Part shown: piece by piece, positions 7,097 through 14,157 of the stretch
How positions within the stretch are numbered: position 1 is the stretch's first letter
Layout: every line of letters starts with the position of its first letter
From: RUG11237 sp050874665
GTDB taxonomy: Bacteria > Bacillota > Clostridia > Lachnospirales > Lachnospiraceae
Direction of reading: 5' to 3'
DNA: 31,425 nucleotides
Assembly (NCBI GenBank): GCA_050874665.1
Contig: JBNMLC010000026.1
Span: 1-31,425, forward strand
Made by a program: the position numbers and the translations under genes
The notes under the pieces: model-generated
Database searches by the model: none
What the model was told of the DNA's origin: nothing
The model's input: only the letters and a program-made list of their open reading frames with translations

Positions 7097-7555
7097 ATGT
7101 TAGAAATTAAAGATAATCAGGAATTAAATGTAGATAATGTCCTTAGTTACAGAGGAAAAGTAAGGCAAGCAGAACTTGAGAGTATAGGTAAAGAAATGGA
7201 AAGTTATATTCAGAATGCAGGTGCAAAACGTGTTGGAAATCCGATAACAGCTACTTATGCTGTTGAGGGTGATATGATTGATATAGAATTGCTTATGCAA
7301 GTAGATAAGAGTGTTGCATCAACCGACAAATTTGTTTTTAAGAATCAGATTAAAATAGTAAATGCAGTGGTTGCATCCTATAAAGGACATCCGGCAGGAT
7401 TACAGGATACTTGTAATCAGCTAAATCAATACATAATGGAACATGATCTACAGCCAATAACCGTTGGCTACAATGTTACAAAGAAAACGGATATGTTGAA
7501 TCCGGAAAATACAGAGATAGATGTATATGTGGGAATTAGCCCAAACATCTTATAA
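7097..7555 (+). CDS. GyrI-like small-molecule-binding protein under c-di-GMP control
   Basis: 152 residues from ATG 7097, with AAAGGA just upstream. An in-frame ATG at 7040 lies inside the terminator hairpin and is rejected. Two similar halves can be seen: SYRGKVRQAELESIGKEMES with the strand MIDIELLMQV, and VVASYKGHPAGLQDTCNQLN with the strand EIDVYVGISP. This tandem pattern, with the 'xYKGxxxxLxxxxxxLxxYI' helix, is that of GyrI-like/AraC effector-binding domains (tandem SHS2 fold). It has no DNA-binding domain of its own, so it may buffer or bind a small molecule, or partner the AraC-HD protein upstream. The family assignment is moderately sure; the ligand is unknown. Expression is probably switched by the c-di-GMP riboswitch. 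Confidence 0.65.
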   Translation: MLEIKDNQELNVDNVLSYRGKVRQAELESIGKEMESYIQNAGAKRVGNPITATYAVEGDMIDIELLMQVDKSVASTDKFVFKNQIKIVNAVVASYKGHPAGLQDTCNQLNQYIMEHDLQPITVGYNVTKKTDMLNPENTEIDVYVGISPNIL

Positions 7556-7574
7556 GTTATGTTATAAATCAGAT

Positions 7575-7602
7575 TTGCTATATGCAGACTGTTTTATATA
7601 AA
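7575..7602 (+). promoter_or_regulatory. Possible promoter of the bacteriocin transcript
   Basis: TTGCTA (7575-7580), 16 bases, TATAAA (7597-7602). A transcript starting near 7608 would begin with the GGACTCTGAT hairpin described next. No intrinsic terminator was recognised after the GyrI-like gene, so read-through from the riboswitch is also possible. Confidence 0.35.
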
Positions 7603-7606
7603 AAGA

Positions 7607-7695
7607 GGACTCTGATAAAATTCGCGAAAACCATCAGAGTCCCAAAACACAAGCACTTTCGAAAAAGTACCTAGGCAAAGTATATCACTTTTTCG
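7607..7695 (+). promoter_or_regulatory. Two-hairpin structured leader before the bacteriocin genes
   Basis: GGACTCTGAT (7607-7616) pairs perfectly with ATCAGAGTCC (7633-7642), and CGAAAAAGT (7660-7668) with ACTTTTTCG (7687-7695). The 18-base loop of the second contains CCTAGG. No T-run follows either, so they are not terminators on the plus strand. I do not recognise a known RNA family. They could control translation or RNA stability, or be DNA operator sites. Confidence 0.5.
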
Positions 7696-7738
7696 GATGT
7701 GTGTAAACAAAAATACAATGAAAAAGGAGATTAAAACA

Positions 7739-7984
7739 ATGGAAATGGGTTTAAACAATGGATTTTGTGAACTGAGTCTTAATGAAATGAATTTGGTTGA
7801 TGGAGGAGTAGATTGGTATAGCATTGGAATGGGACTTTCGATGACAGCAGGAGGGTTTATTGGTGGCGCAATTGGAAGTGCAGTTGGACCAGTTGGTACT
7901 GTGGCAGGAGTTAAGGTTGGTACTGTAGCAGGAACAATTATTGGTGGTGCAGCTGGTGGTATTATTTATTCAATTGGAAAGTAG
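7739..7984 (+). CDS. Double-glycine leader class II bacteriocin precursor (first peptide)
   Basis: 81 residues from ATG 7739, nine bases after AGGAG; in-frame ATG 7718 and GTG 7697 lie upstream of a good site. The leader ends in ELSLNEMNLVDGG, matching the class II consensus (hydrophobic residues at -4, -7 and -12, Gly-Gly at -2/-1). Cleavage after G23 would release a mature peptide of about 58 residues. That peptide is very rich in Gly and Ala, with GxxxG-like repeats (GGFIGGAIGSAVG, GTVAGTIIGGAAGG), typical of two-peptide class IIb bacteriocins that form membrane pores. The second peptide gene follows after 20 bases. No Cys pair is present in the mature part. Confidence 0.82.
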   Translation: MEMGLNNGFCELSLNEMNLVDGGVDWYSIGMGLSMTAGGFIGGAIGSAVGPVGTVAGVKVGTVAGTIIGGAAGGIIYSIGK

Positions 7985-8004
7985 AAAATGGAAGGAGTAT
8001 ATAA

Positions 8005-8226
8005 ATGTACGGATTTGAATTAATGAATGAAGAAGAGATTAGAACAGTTGATGGAGGATTATTAGGAGGTGCATTAGCAGGTGCAATCTTAGGTGGTACA
8101 GTTGGATTAATGGGAGCTGTAGGCTATGGGGTTGTAAAAGGAAATCTTTCTGGAGGAACGATATATAGGGGATATGTAACTGGTGCACTTTCTGGAGCTG
8201 CAATAGGAACTTACACACCTGTGTAA
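8005..8226 (+). CDS. Double-glycine leader class II bacteriocin precursor (second peptide)
   Basis: 73 residues behind GGAAGGAG. The leader MYGFELMNEEEIRTVDGG ends in Gly-Gly at 17-18. The mature part, about 55 residues, is Gly/Ala-rich with GGALAGAILGG, GLMGAVGYG and GALSGAAIG motifs. It probably pairs with the preceding peptide as a two-component bacteriocin. Export and leader removal would need a C39-type ABC transporter; the one in this locus has lost its ATPase domain. Confidence 0.82.
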   Translation: MYGFELMNEEEIRTVDGGLLGGALAGAILGGTVGLMGAVGYGVVKGNLSGGTIYRGYVTGALSGAAIGTYTPV

Positions 8227-8266
8227 TAACGTATATATTGAAATTTATACAATTTAGTAAGTAATG

Positions 8267-8329
8267 GCATTGCTTTAGAACTTTTTTATTTCATAATTGT
8301 TTTAGAGCAATGCATTAAATATTTTTTTA
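8267..8329 (+). terminator. Intrinsic terminator after the bacteriocin genes
   Basis: GCATTGCTTTAGAAC (8267-8281) pairs over 15 bases, with two G-U pairs, with GTTTTAGAGCAATGC (8299-8313); a T-rich tract lies at 8321-8329. It separates the peptide genes from the small membrane protein and transporter. It may lower their expression by partial termination. Confidence 0.7.
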
Positions 8330-8349
8330 TTTGAAAGAAGGAATATATA

Positions 8350-8763
8350 ATGAATAAGAAATATTTCATCCATTTTACATGGATTATTACATTAATTATG
8401 TTGACATTACTAGTACTTTGCTTATTTGATAATATATCTGTAGTATATCCGATTTGTATGTATGTGGTTTCGGTGATTATTTATGTTTTACCTATGTCTT
8501 ATATAAAAAGCAAAGAGGCAAAATTAATTCGTTTGGAATTTAATAAAAAAGTAATTGATAAGAAATCGATAGAAGAAATAATAAAAACAAGAACGAATCG
8601 AGTGTTATCAAATGAAGAGGAAGGAAAATGCATTTATCAAATGAAAAACAGATACTATAAATGGTTGACAAATGAAATAGTTTTGGAAGAATCTTCTGAT
8701 AGAATATATTTAACTATCCCAAATGCATATAAAAAATATTTTGTAAGATTTGATATAAATTAA
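8350..8763 (+). CDS. Small membrane protein, candidate bacteriocin immunity protein
   Basis: 137 residues, ATG behind GAAGG. Two hydrophobic segments near the N-terminus (about residues 7-26 and 31-50) are joined by a short loop. A basic, charged cytoplasmic tail of about 85 residues follows. I do not recognise the family. Its place between the bacteriocin precursors and the exporter gene, its size and its topology fit a bacteriocin immunity protein that protects the producer's membrane. A transport accessory protein is the alternative. Confidence 0.55.
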   Translation: MNKKYFIHFTWIITLIMLTLLVLCLFDNISVVYPICMYVVSVIIYVLPMSYIKSKEAKLIRLEFNKKVIDKKSIEEIIKTRTNRVLSNEEEGKCIYQMKNRYYKWLTNEIVLEESSDRIYLTIPNAYKKYFVRFDIN

Positions 8764-8799
8764 CTTAATGAAATTGTGTTTTTGTAGAATGGAGTTAAA

Positions 8800-10116
8800 G
8801 TGAAATATTATTGTATAAAACAACACGACATCACAGATTGTGGTGCGGCTTGTCTTGCAACCGTTTGCAAGCAAAATGGTTACAAGATAGGCATCACCAA
8901 GATTCGTGAAGTCGCAGGAACAGATAAACAAGGAACAAATGCATATGGTGTAATAAAGGCTGCTGAGCAGTTAGGCTTTAGTGCAAAAGGAGTAAAAGGA
9001 AATAAAGAAGCCTTCTTTTCTGAATTTCCACTACCTTGTATTGCTCATGTAATTGTAGATGGCAACTTATTACACTATGTGGTTATACATAAAATTACGG
9101 AGAAACAGGTCATCATTGCCGATCCAGGAGTCGGAATTGTTAAACTTAAACCAGAAGAATTTTTTGGTGAAGTTCATGAGGAAGGAAAAACACCTAAATA
9201 TCAATGGAGTGGCGTTTTGATTCTGCTTGTAAAGAATGAATCTTTTAAAAAGGGCGATGAAACAAAAGGATTGTTCAGTCGCTTTTTTTATTTGCTTAAA
9301 CCGCAGAAAAAATTATTATTACACATTTTTGTGGCATCCTTGGTGTATACGATTCTTGGCATTGTAGGAGCGTTTTATTTTAAGGAGCTTATTGATAGTG
9401 TATTACCTGATGGATTAAGAAAAACTTTGATGACATTGTCGATTGGTGTAATTTTATTAAATGTGTTTAAGGTTATTTTGAATGCATTTAGATCTCATTT
9501 ATTATTATATTTGAGTCAGAAATTAGATATTGCATTATTGCTTGGATACTATCGACATGTTATAGAATTGCCGATGAATTTTTTTGGGACACGAAAAGTC
9601 GGAGAAATAATTTCGAGATTTAATGATGCCGGAAAAGTACGTGATGCTATTTCAGGTGCAACACTTACTATTATGATAGATACCCTTATGGCAATAGCAG
9701 GAGCAATTATATTATATCTTCAGAACGCTAAGCTTTTTGGTATTACAGTGATTATTGTGATTCTTTATTGCATCATTGTTCTTTGTTTTAACAAGTGGTA
9801 TGAGAAGCTTAATCGCAAGCAGATGGAGGATAATGCACAGCTTACGTCATACATGGTGGAATCATTAAATGGTATTCAGACGGTAAAGGCATATAATGCA
9901 GAAAGAAAGGCGAATAGAGAAACTGAGATTAAATTTGTCTGTTTACTTCGTAGTGTCTTTGATTTGACATGGGTGAGTAATTTACAGTCTTCATTAAAAA
10001 TATTTGTTGAACTTGTAGGTGGAGTTGTGATTCTATGGGTAGGTGGTGTCAGCGTAATTAAAGGAGAGTTGATGAATTTCCTGAAACTCATGGGATACCA
10101 GAATTCAGCAGAATAG
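8800..10116 (+). pseudogene. Bacteriocin-processing ABC exporter (C39 peptidase) truncated before its ATPase
   Basis: Residues 1-140 are a C39 leader peptidase: Q8, catalytic C14 in DITDCGAAC, H92 in LLHYVVIH and D108 in IIADPG are all present. Residues 160-425 are the ABC transporter membrane domain, with hydrophobic segments around 167-190, 207-228, 285-326 and 398-420. Homologues continue for about 280 residues with the nucleotide-binding domain. Here the frame runs into an IS630 remnant after VSVIKGEL and stops at 10116 with a foreign tail. The product could still fold and cleave leaders, but it cannot power export. GTG start at 8800, five bases after GGAG. The bacteriocins therefore need another exporter or the locus is dead. 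Confidence 0.88.
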
Positions 10117-10330
10117 CCGTAATCCTTCGGTTTCTGGCAGGCTTTATTGATTATCCAGGTGATATCGTCATCGGTGATTTCCGCTTTTCTTCCGCGGCCT
10201 TTGTTATCATGTAAAGCGGCTTCAACACCGTTCTCTTTAAATTTGTTAAGACAACGTTTTACCACACCGATTCCAATATCCAGTGTTATTGCATTGATAT
10301 TCTCTGACTTTAATTTGCGAGAACCGAATC
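10072..10330 (-). mobile_element. IS630-family transposase fragment
   Basis: The minus strand encodes, without start or stop, SRKLKSENINAITLDIGIG, VVKRCLNKFKENGVEAALHD, KGRGRKAEITDDDITWIINK and ACQKPKDYGYSAEFW. This is the N-terminal helix-turn-helix region of IS630-type transposases. Only about 260 bases remain and no inverted repeats or DDE catalytic part were found. It replaces the 3' end of the exporter gene and the 5' end of the hydrolase gene, so a larger deletion probably accompanied its loss. Confidence 0.82.
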
Positions 10331-10365
10331 TTTGGACAGTATGGCTGGCACTGGCTGCTTTGGTA

Positions 10366-11688
10366 ATGCTTTTCTATGAAGGTTATTGGATTCAATATTT
10401 TCGCAGTGAACAGAAAATGACGGATTTTTATTCGGCTTTTCTTGGGATACCGGTTGCAGGAGCGAGTTTGCCGATTGTAGCTTTTTTCTTTTTAGGGATT
10501 TACGGTGCTAACTTTTTCATGATACTGGCAACGATTATTTTGGGAATTGGTCATATAGGTATTCATTTATCTCACAAAAAGGAAGTCGCTAATGATGAAA
10601 AAAAGAAAGGAATTATTTCTCGGATTTTTCGTGCGGCTTTGACGGTTATTTTTGTAATCGTTTTTGGACTGATTACTATAATAATCGGAGTCAGAAACTA
10701 TAATGCAATCAAGGGCTGCATACATAGTTCCAATGGAATTGAGGAAGAAGGCTATATTGATTTATGTGGTCAGGAACAGTATTACCTGATTCGAGGAGAA
10801 GATGTAAGTAATCCTGTAATTATTTGGATTCATGGAGGTCCGGCAAGTCCTGACACAATGGAAACATACACATTTTCTAATTATCTTAAGGATGACTATA
10901 CGGTAGTTGCATGGAATCAGCGAGGCTGCGGAAGAACCTATTATAAAAATAAAGATAATGATCCTTATAATGACACGGCAACTTTTGAGCAGGCACAAGC
11001 AGATTTGGATGCCTTGGTTGATTATGTTTGTGACAGATTTCAACAGGAAAATGTAATATTGGTAGGACATTCCTACGGAACTATGGTCGGGAGCAAATAT
11101 GCAATCGAACATCCCTATAAGATAGCAGCTTATGTTGGTGTCGGACAGATGGGGGCTGGTGGGAGTGACATTTATGCTTACGAGGATGCTCTTTCTATTG
11201 CGAAAGAAAAAGGGGATGATACAGCTGCTATGATTGCAGCCTTTGATAAATATCAGAAAGATGTAACATTAGAAAATATGCTTACACTCAGAAATTATGT
11301 GTCAGCTTATCATGTACCAGAAAAGGAAAACAATTATATATTGACGGCATTGACCTCACCTTATTTGGGAGTGTATGATGTGCTTTGGTTTGGAAAGCAG
11401 TTGGGAAACCTTTCAGATTTTGTAGAGTTAAATAGACAGCTTTTTGATTACATAAGTACCGAAGATGTATATGCGTATGGAACAGAATATCAAATTCCGG
11501 TAGGCTTTATTTCAGGGTCGTGTGACTGGATTACTCCGGTAAAGTATACCGGAGATTATTTTCATGCAATTACAGCACCTAAGAAAGAGATGCAGTTAAT
11601 TGATGGCTGGGGTCACACTGTACCGCAGGAAAGTCCGAAAGAATTTGCAGATACGCTAATGCTGGTATTAGAGACAATTACAAATTAA
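10366..11688 (+). CDS. Alpha/beta hydrolase (prolyl aminopeptidase-like) with N-terminal membrane helices, 5'-truncated
   Basis: The catalytic part (from about 10750) has the alpha/beta-hydrolase signature: IWIHGGPASP (oxyanion loop), WNQRGCGRTYY, VGHSYGTMVG (nucleophile Ser in GHSYG), SGSCDWITP (acid) and GWGHTVP (His). This pattern is that of proline iminopeptidase-like serine hydrolases. Upstream lie three or four hydrophobic segments (LPIVAFFFLGIYG, FFMILATIILGIG, AALTVIFVIVFGLIT), so the protein is probably membrane-anchored. Homology begins at about 10331, at the edge of the IS630 fragment, so the original start is lost. The frame stays open back to 10147 through antisense IS sequence. 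ATG 10366 is the first internal ATG but has no good ribosome binding site. All catalytic residues are intact, but expression is doubtful. Confidence 0.7.
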   Translation: MLFYEGYWIQYFRSEQKMTDFYSAFLGIPVAGASLPIVAFFFLGIYGANFFMILATIILGIGHIGIHLSHKKEVANDEKKKGIISRIFRAALTVIFVIVFGLITIIIGVRNYNAIKGCIHSSNGIEEEGYIDLCGQEQYYLIRGEDVSNPVIIWIHGGPASPDTMETYTFSNYLKDDYTVVAWNQRGCGRTYYKNKDNDPYNDTATFEQAQADLDALVDYVCDRFQQENVILVGHSYGTMVGSKYAIEHPYKIAAYVGVGQMGAGGSDIYAYEDALSIAKEKGDDTAAMIAAFDKYQKDVTLENMLTLRNYVSAYHVPEKENNYILTALTSPYLGVYDVLWFGKQLGNLSDFVELNRQLFDYISTEDVYAYGTEYQIPVGFISGSCDWITPVKYTGDYFHAITAPKKEMQLIDGWGHTVPQESPKEFADTLMLVLETITN

Positions 11689-11698
11689 GGATGGATAT

Positions 11699-12031
11699 GT
11701 GATTCATGGAATGGCACATATCACAGGTGGTAGAGGTGGAATAGAAGGAAATCTTTGCAGGGTTATTCCAGATAGCTTGCGTGCTAAAATTGACTTATCA
11801 AAGCTGAAGCTATTGAATATATTCTAATATATTCGAAATAATGGGAATATGAGCGATGAAGAAATGTTACAAACTTTTCATTGTGGAGTAGGTTTCAATG
11901 TTATGGCAGCACAAAAAGATAAAGGGGTTGTTATGCAACATATGAATCGTTTTTATGATTGTTATGAGGTTGGAATAATAGAAACGGGAGAATGTAAAGT
12001 GGAATTTAAAAACAGAATAAATTGGTTGTAA
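11699..12031 (+). pseudogene. Relic of a second XRE-PurM fusion gene (last ~108 codons)
   Basis: The frame from 11699 reads VIHGMAHITGG, IEGNLCRVIP, AKIDLSKLKLLNIF, then TAA at 11825-11827, then SDEEMLQTFHCGVGFNVMAA and ends with INWL at 12031. This matches residues 309-416 of the gene at 4508-5758 almost residue for residue, with a two-codon insertion after TGG and one nonsense codon. The rest of the gene is missing; the hydrolase gene ends 10 bases before. The piece starting at ATG 11849 could be translated as 60 residues but is most likely debris. Confidence 0.85.
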
Positions 12032-12105
12032 TATACAAGATTTCAGCAATTTTGGAACAGCATATATCTGAAAGTAATTATAAAATATAGCTGCCATGTG
12101 GAAAG

Positions 12106-12186
12106 GTGATGGTTAGGAATCCTTATACGAATCAGACGGTAATGGATTATATATGCAGGCGGCGTCTTATTGGGAGTATTTCGTAA
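12106..12186 (+). pseudogene. Relic of a second AraC-HD fusion gene
   Basis: GTG ATG GTT at 12106 keeps the start region of the gene at 5847. After a deletion of about 115 bases it continues with PYTNQTVMDYICRRRLIGS, matching SYTNQTVMEYICRRRLIKS of that gene, and then a TAA. The intervening 12032-12105 also resembles 5759-5840 (conserved TTCAGCAATTT, GGAACAGC, GTGGAAA). The duplicated block therefore spans the gene junction. No feature was recognised in 12187-12330. Confidence 0.8.
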
Positions 12187-12333
12187 TCCCGGATAATACA
12201 CCCACAGGCATTTCAAAGTGTTAGAAATCAACTGTTTGTAGTTTCTTTTTCGTTATTGTGCAAGAGTGTGAAAAACATTGCTTATTACTTTGAACTGTTG
12301 TATTATATTACTAAGGGGTCGAATAAAAAGTGA

Positions 12334-12339
12334 TATAAT
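12334..12339 (+). promoter_or_regulatory. -10 box TATAAT upstream of the chemotaxis receptor
   Basis: A perfect TATAAT lies 30 bases before the ATG. The -35 region is poor: CTAAGG at 17 bases spacing, TTACTA at 20. No clear motility-sigma promoter pattern was found. Confidence 0.4.
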
Positions 12340-12368
12340 AATGAGTAACTTAAGCAGGAGGAAAAGGT

Positions 12369-14057
12369 ATGAAAGAGAAACTGAAGAATCTAACAGTGGA
12401 AAAAAAGCTTCAAAAGTCTTATTTCACAATTTTGGGGGCACTGATACTGACCGTGTTTTTTGCAATCGTGGGACTTGTCACCATTAATTTGAAATTTAGT
12501 TCATTTTATGAGGAGTCGTATAAGAACACAAAACTCCAATTAGAAATCCGAAAGGATATTCAAATGGTAGGAAAAAATGTTTTATGGGCAGTCACAATGG
12601 AGGACGAAACGAAGGCGAAGGAAAAAATAGACGTAGCTGCTACATATGCAGAAAATGTAGGGACGAATGTTGTTGCATTGGAAGAAAACTTCAAAAATGA
12701 AGAAATGTCAGCGGCATTAGCAGCAGCTTTGGAGGAACTAAAGGCTTCTAGAGCTGATGTGGTTGAACTGGTTACGGCAGGAAAAAATGATGAAGCATTG
12801 AAAGTCTTTAATGGGGAGTACACACAGGCAACAGATAAAATACAGGACATTTTAGTGGAGATAGGCGACTATTCAGACACACAGGCAATCAAGGCATATG
12901 AAGCATCGCTTCTTATGGGAATTATAATAACTATTTTTATGGTATTGCTTGGTATCTTAAGTGTCTGGCTATGTATAGCATTCTCTAAGACAATAAGTAG
13001 TCTTTTGACAGAACCGATTTCAGAATTACAAAGGGCAGCACAAAAGTTAAAGCATGGAGAACTGGACGTACAAATTGCATATGAAAGTCAGGATGAACTC
13101 GGTGAGCTGGCAGAAAATTTCCGTGGTGCATGTGCACAGATGCGTAGCGTTATTGAAGATGCCGGTTATTTATTGAGCGAGATGGCAGGGGGAAATTTTA
13201 ACGTTACTACGAAAACAGAGGAAAGTTATGTAGGCGATTTTAAACAGTTGATTGAAAATATGAGGGAGCTGAATGGTCAGTTAGATGGAACTTTAAGACA
13301 GATTAGTGAAGCATCAGAACAAGTATCTGTTGGAGCAGGACAGTTAGCCTCGAGTGCTCAGGAGCTGGCGGAAGGCGCAACAGAGCAGGCGGGAGCAGTA
13401 GAAGAGCTTACTGCGACAGTGGAAGATGTCACGAACATTTCAGAAGACCGTGCAGAAGGTGCTGCACAGGCAGCAAAACAGATAAAAGCATCCGCAGAGG
13501 AAGCTAAGAGAAGTCGGGAAGAAATGAATGAGTTAATTGGTGCTATGGAACGTATTACAGAGACTTCAAAGCAAATCGAAAATATTATTGGTGCCATTGA
13601 AGATATTGCTTCTCAGACAAACCTGTTATCCTTAAATGCGTCGATTGAGGCGGCGAGAGCAGGCGAGGCCGGAAAAGGATTTGCGGTAGTAGCAGACCAG
13701 ATCGGAAAACTGGCTGCGGATAGTGCACAGTCAGCAGTTAATACGAGAGAACTGATTGGTAAATCATTGGAAGAAGTAGGAAATGGTAACGAAATTGTAG
13801 AGCGTACTATGGAATCTATAAGTAAAGTTCTTGTTGGTATGGAAGAATTTGCAGAAACAGCGGATCATTCTGCGAAGGGTTCGCGCATGCAGGCGGATAT
13901 GTTAAAGCAGATAGAAGCCGGAATAGAACAGATTTCTACGGTAGTACAGAGTAATTCAGCAGCAGCACAGGAAACTTCAGCTATCAGCGAAGAATTATCT
14001 GCACAGGCAGAAAATTTAGAGAATATGGTTGGAACATTTGAACTTCGGGAAAATTAA
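12369..14057 (+). CDS. Methyl-accepting chemotaxis protein
   Basis: 562 residues with classic receptor architecture. TM1 is at about 17-42, followed by an outer four-helix-bundle-type sensor domain (43-178) and TM2 at about 180-206. The HAMP segment (207-262) contains EPISELQRAAQKLKHGELDV. A long cytoplasmic coiled coil has its hairpin tip at 415-450 (QTNLLSLNASIEAARAGEAG, KGFAVVADQIGKLA), which contacts CheA and CheW. Repeated Glu/Gln/Ala patches (SSAQELAEGATEQAGAVEEL, AAAQETSAISEELS) are likely methylation sites. AGGAGG precedes the ATG. It would report an unknown outside ligand to the flagellar motor; no other chemotaxis genes are in the window. A strong terminator follows, so it is a single-gene unit. 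Confidence 0.93.
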   Translation: MKEKLKNLTVEKKLQKSYFTILGALILTVFFAIVGLVTINLKFSSFYEESYKNTKLQLEIRKDIQMVGKNVLWAVTMEDETKAKEKIDVAATYAENVGTNVVALEENFKNEEMSAALAAALEELKASRADVVELVTAGKNDEALKVFNGEYTQATDKIQDILVEIGDYSDTQAIKAYEASLLMGIIITIFMVLLGILSVWLCIAFSKTISSLLTEPISELQRAAQKLKHGELDVQIAYESQDELGELAENFRGACAQMRSVIEDAGYLLSEMAGGNFNVTTKTEESYVGDFKQLIENMRELNGQLDGTLRQISEASEQVSVGAGQLASSAQELAEGATEQAGAVEELTATVEDVTNISEDRAEGAAQAAKQIKASAEEAKRSREEMNELIGAMERITETSKQIENIIGAIEDIASQTNLLSLNASIEAARAGEAGKGFAVVADQIGKLAADSAQSAVNTRELIGKSLEEVGNGNEIVERTMESISKVLVGMEEFAETADHSAKGSRMQADMLKQIEAGIEQISTVVQSNSAAAQETSAISEELSAQAENLENMVGTFELREN

Positions 14058-14085
14058 GTAAACTTAAAAATAAAATGAAAGAAAA

Positions 14086-14122
14086 CCCTCGGAAACAGAT
14101 GTGATGTTTCTGGGGATTTTTT
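14086..14122 (+). terminator. Intrinsic terminator after the chemotaxis receptor
   Basis: CCTCGGAAACA pairs with TGTTTCTGGGG over 11 bases with two G-U pairs, a 7-base loop GATGTGA follows the stem start, and ATTTTTT closes it. It lies 28 bases after the receptor stop codon. Confidence 0.88.
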
Positions 14123-14157
14123 ATACCAATTACACTGGAAAGAATAGAGGGAAAATC

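Noticed and set aside
7594..7824. Minus-strand frame over the bacteriocin leader
   Set aside because: No start signals; it mirrors the hairpins and the precursor gene.
9876..10265. Minus-strand open frame as a complete gene
   Set aside because: Only the IS630 part (10072-10330) is meaningful; the rest is antisense to the exporter gene.
10147..10330. Open frame upstream of the hydrolase as its true N-terminus
   Set aside because: This part is antisense IS630 sequence; homology to hydrolase relatives begins near 10331.
12278..12487. Short plus-strand frame overlapping the chemotaxis gene start
   Set aside because: It lacks a ribosome binding site and is a shifted reading of the receptor gene.
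14101..14157. Longer start for the TetM-YacP fusion
   Set aside because: It overlaps the intrinsic terminator of the chemotaxis gene; ATG 14158 follows AGAGGG.
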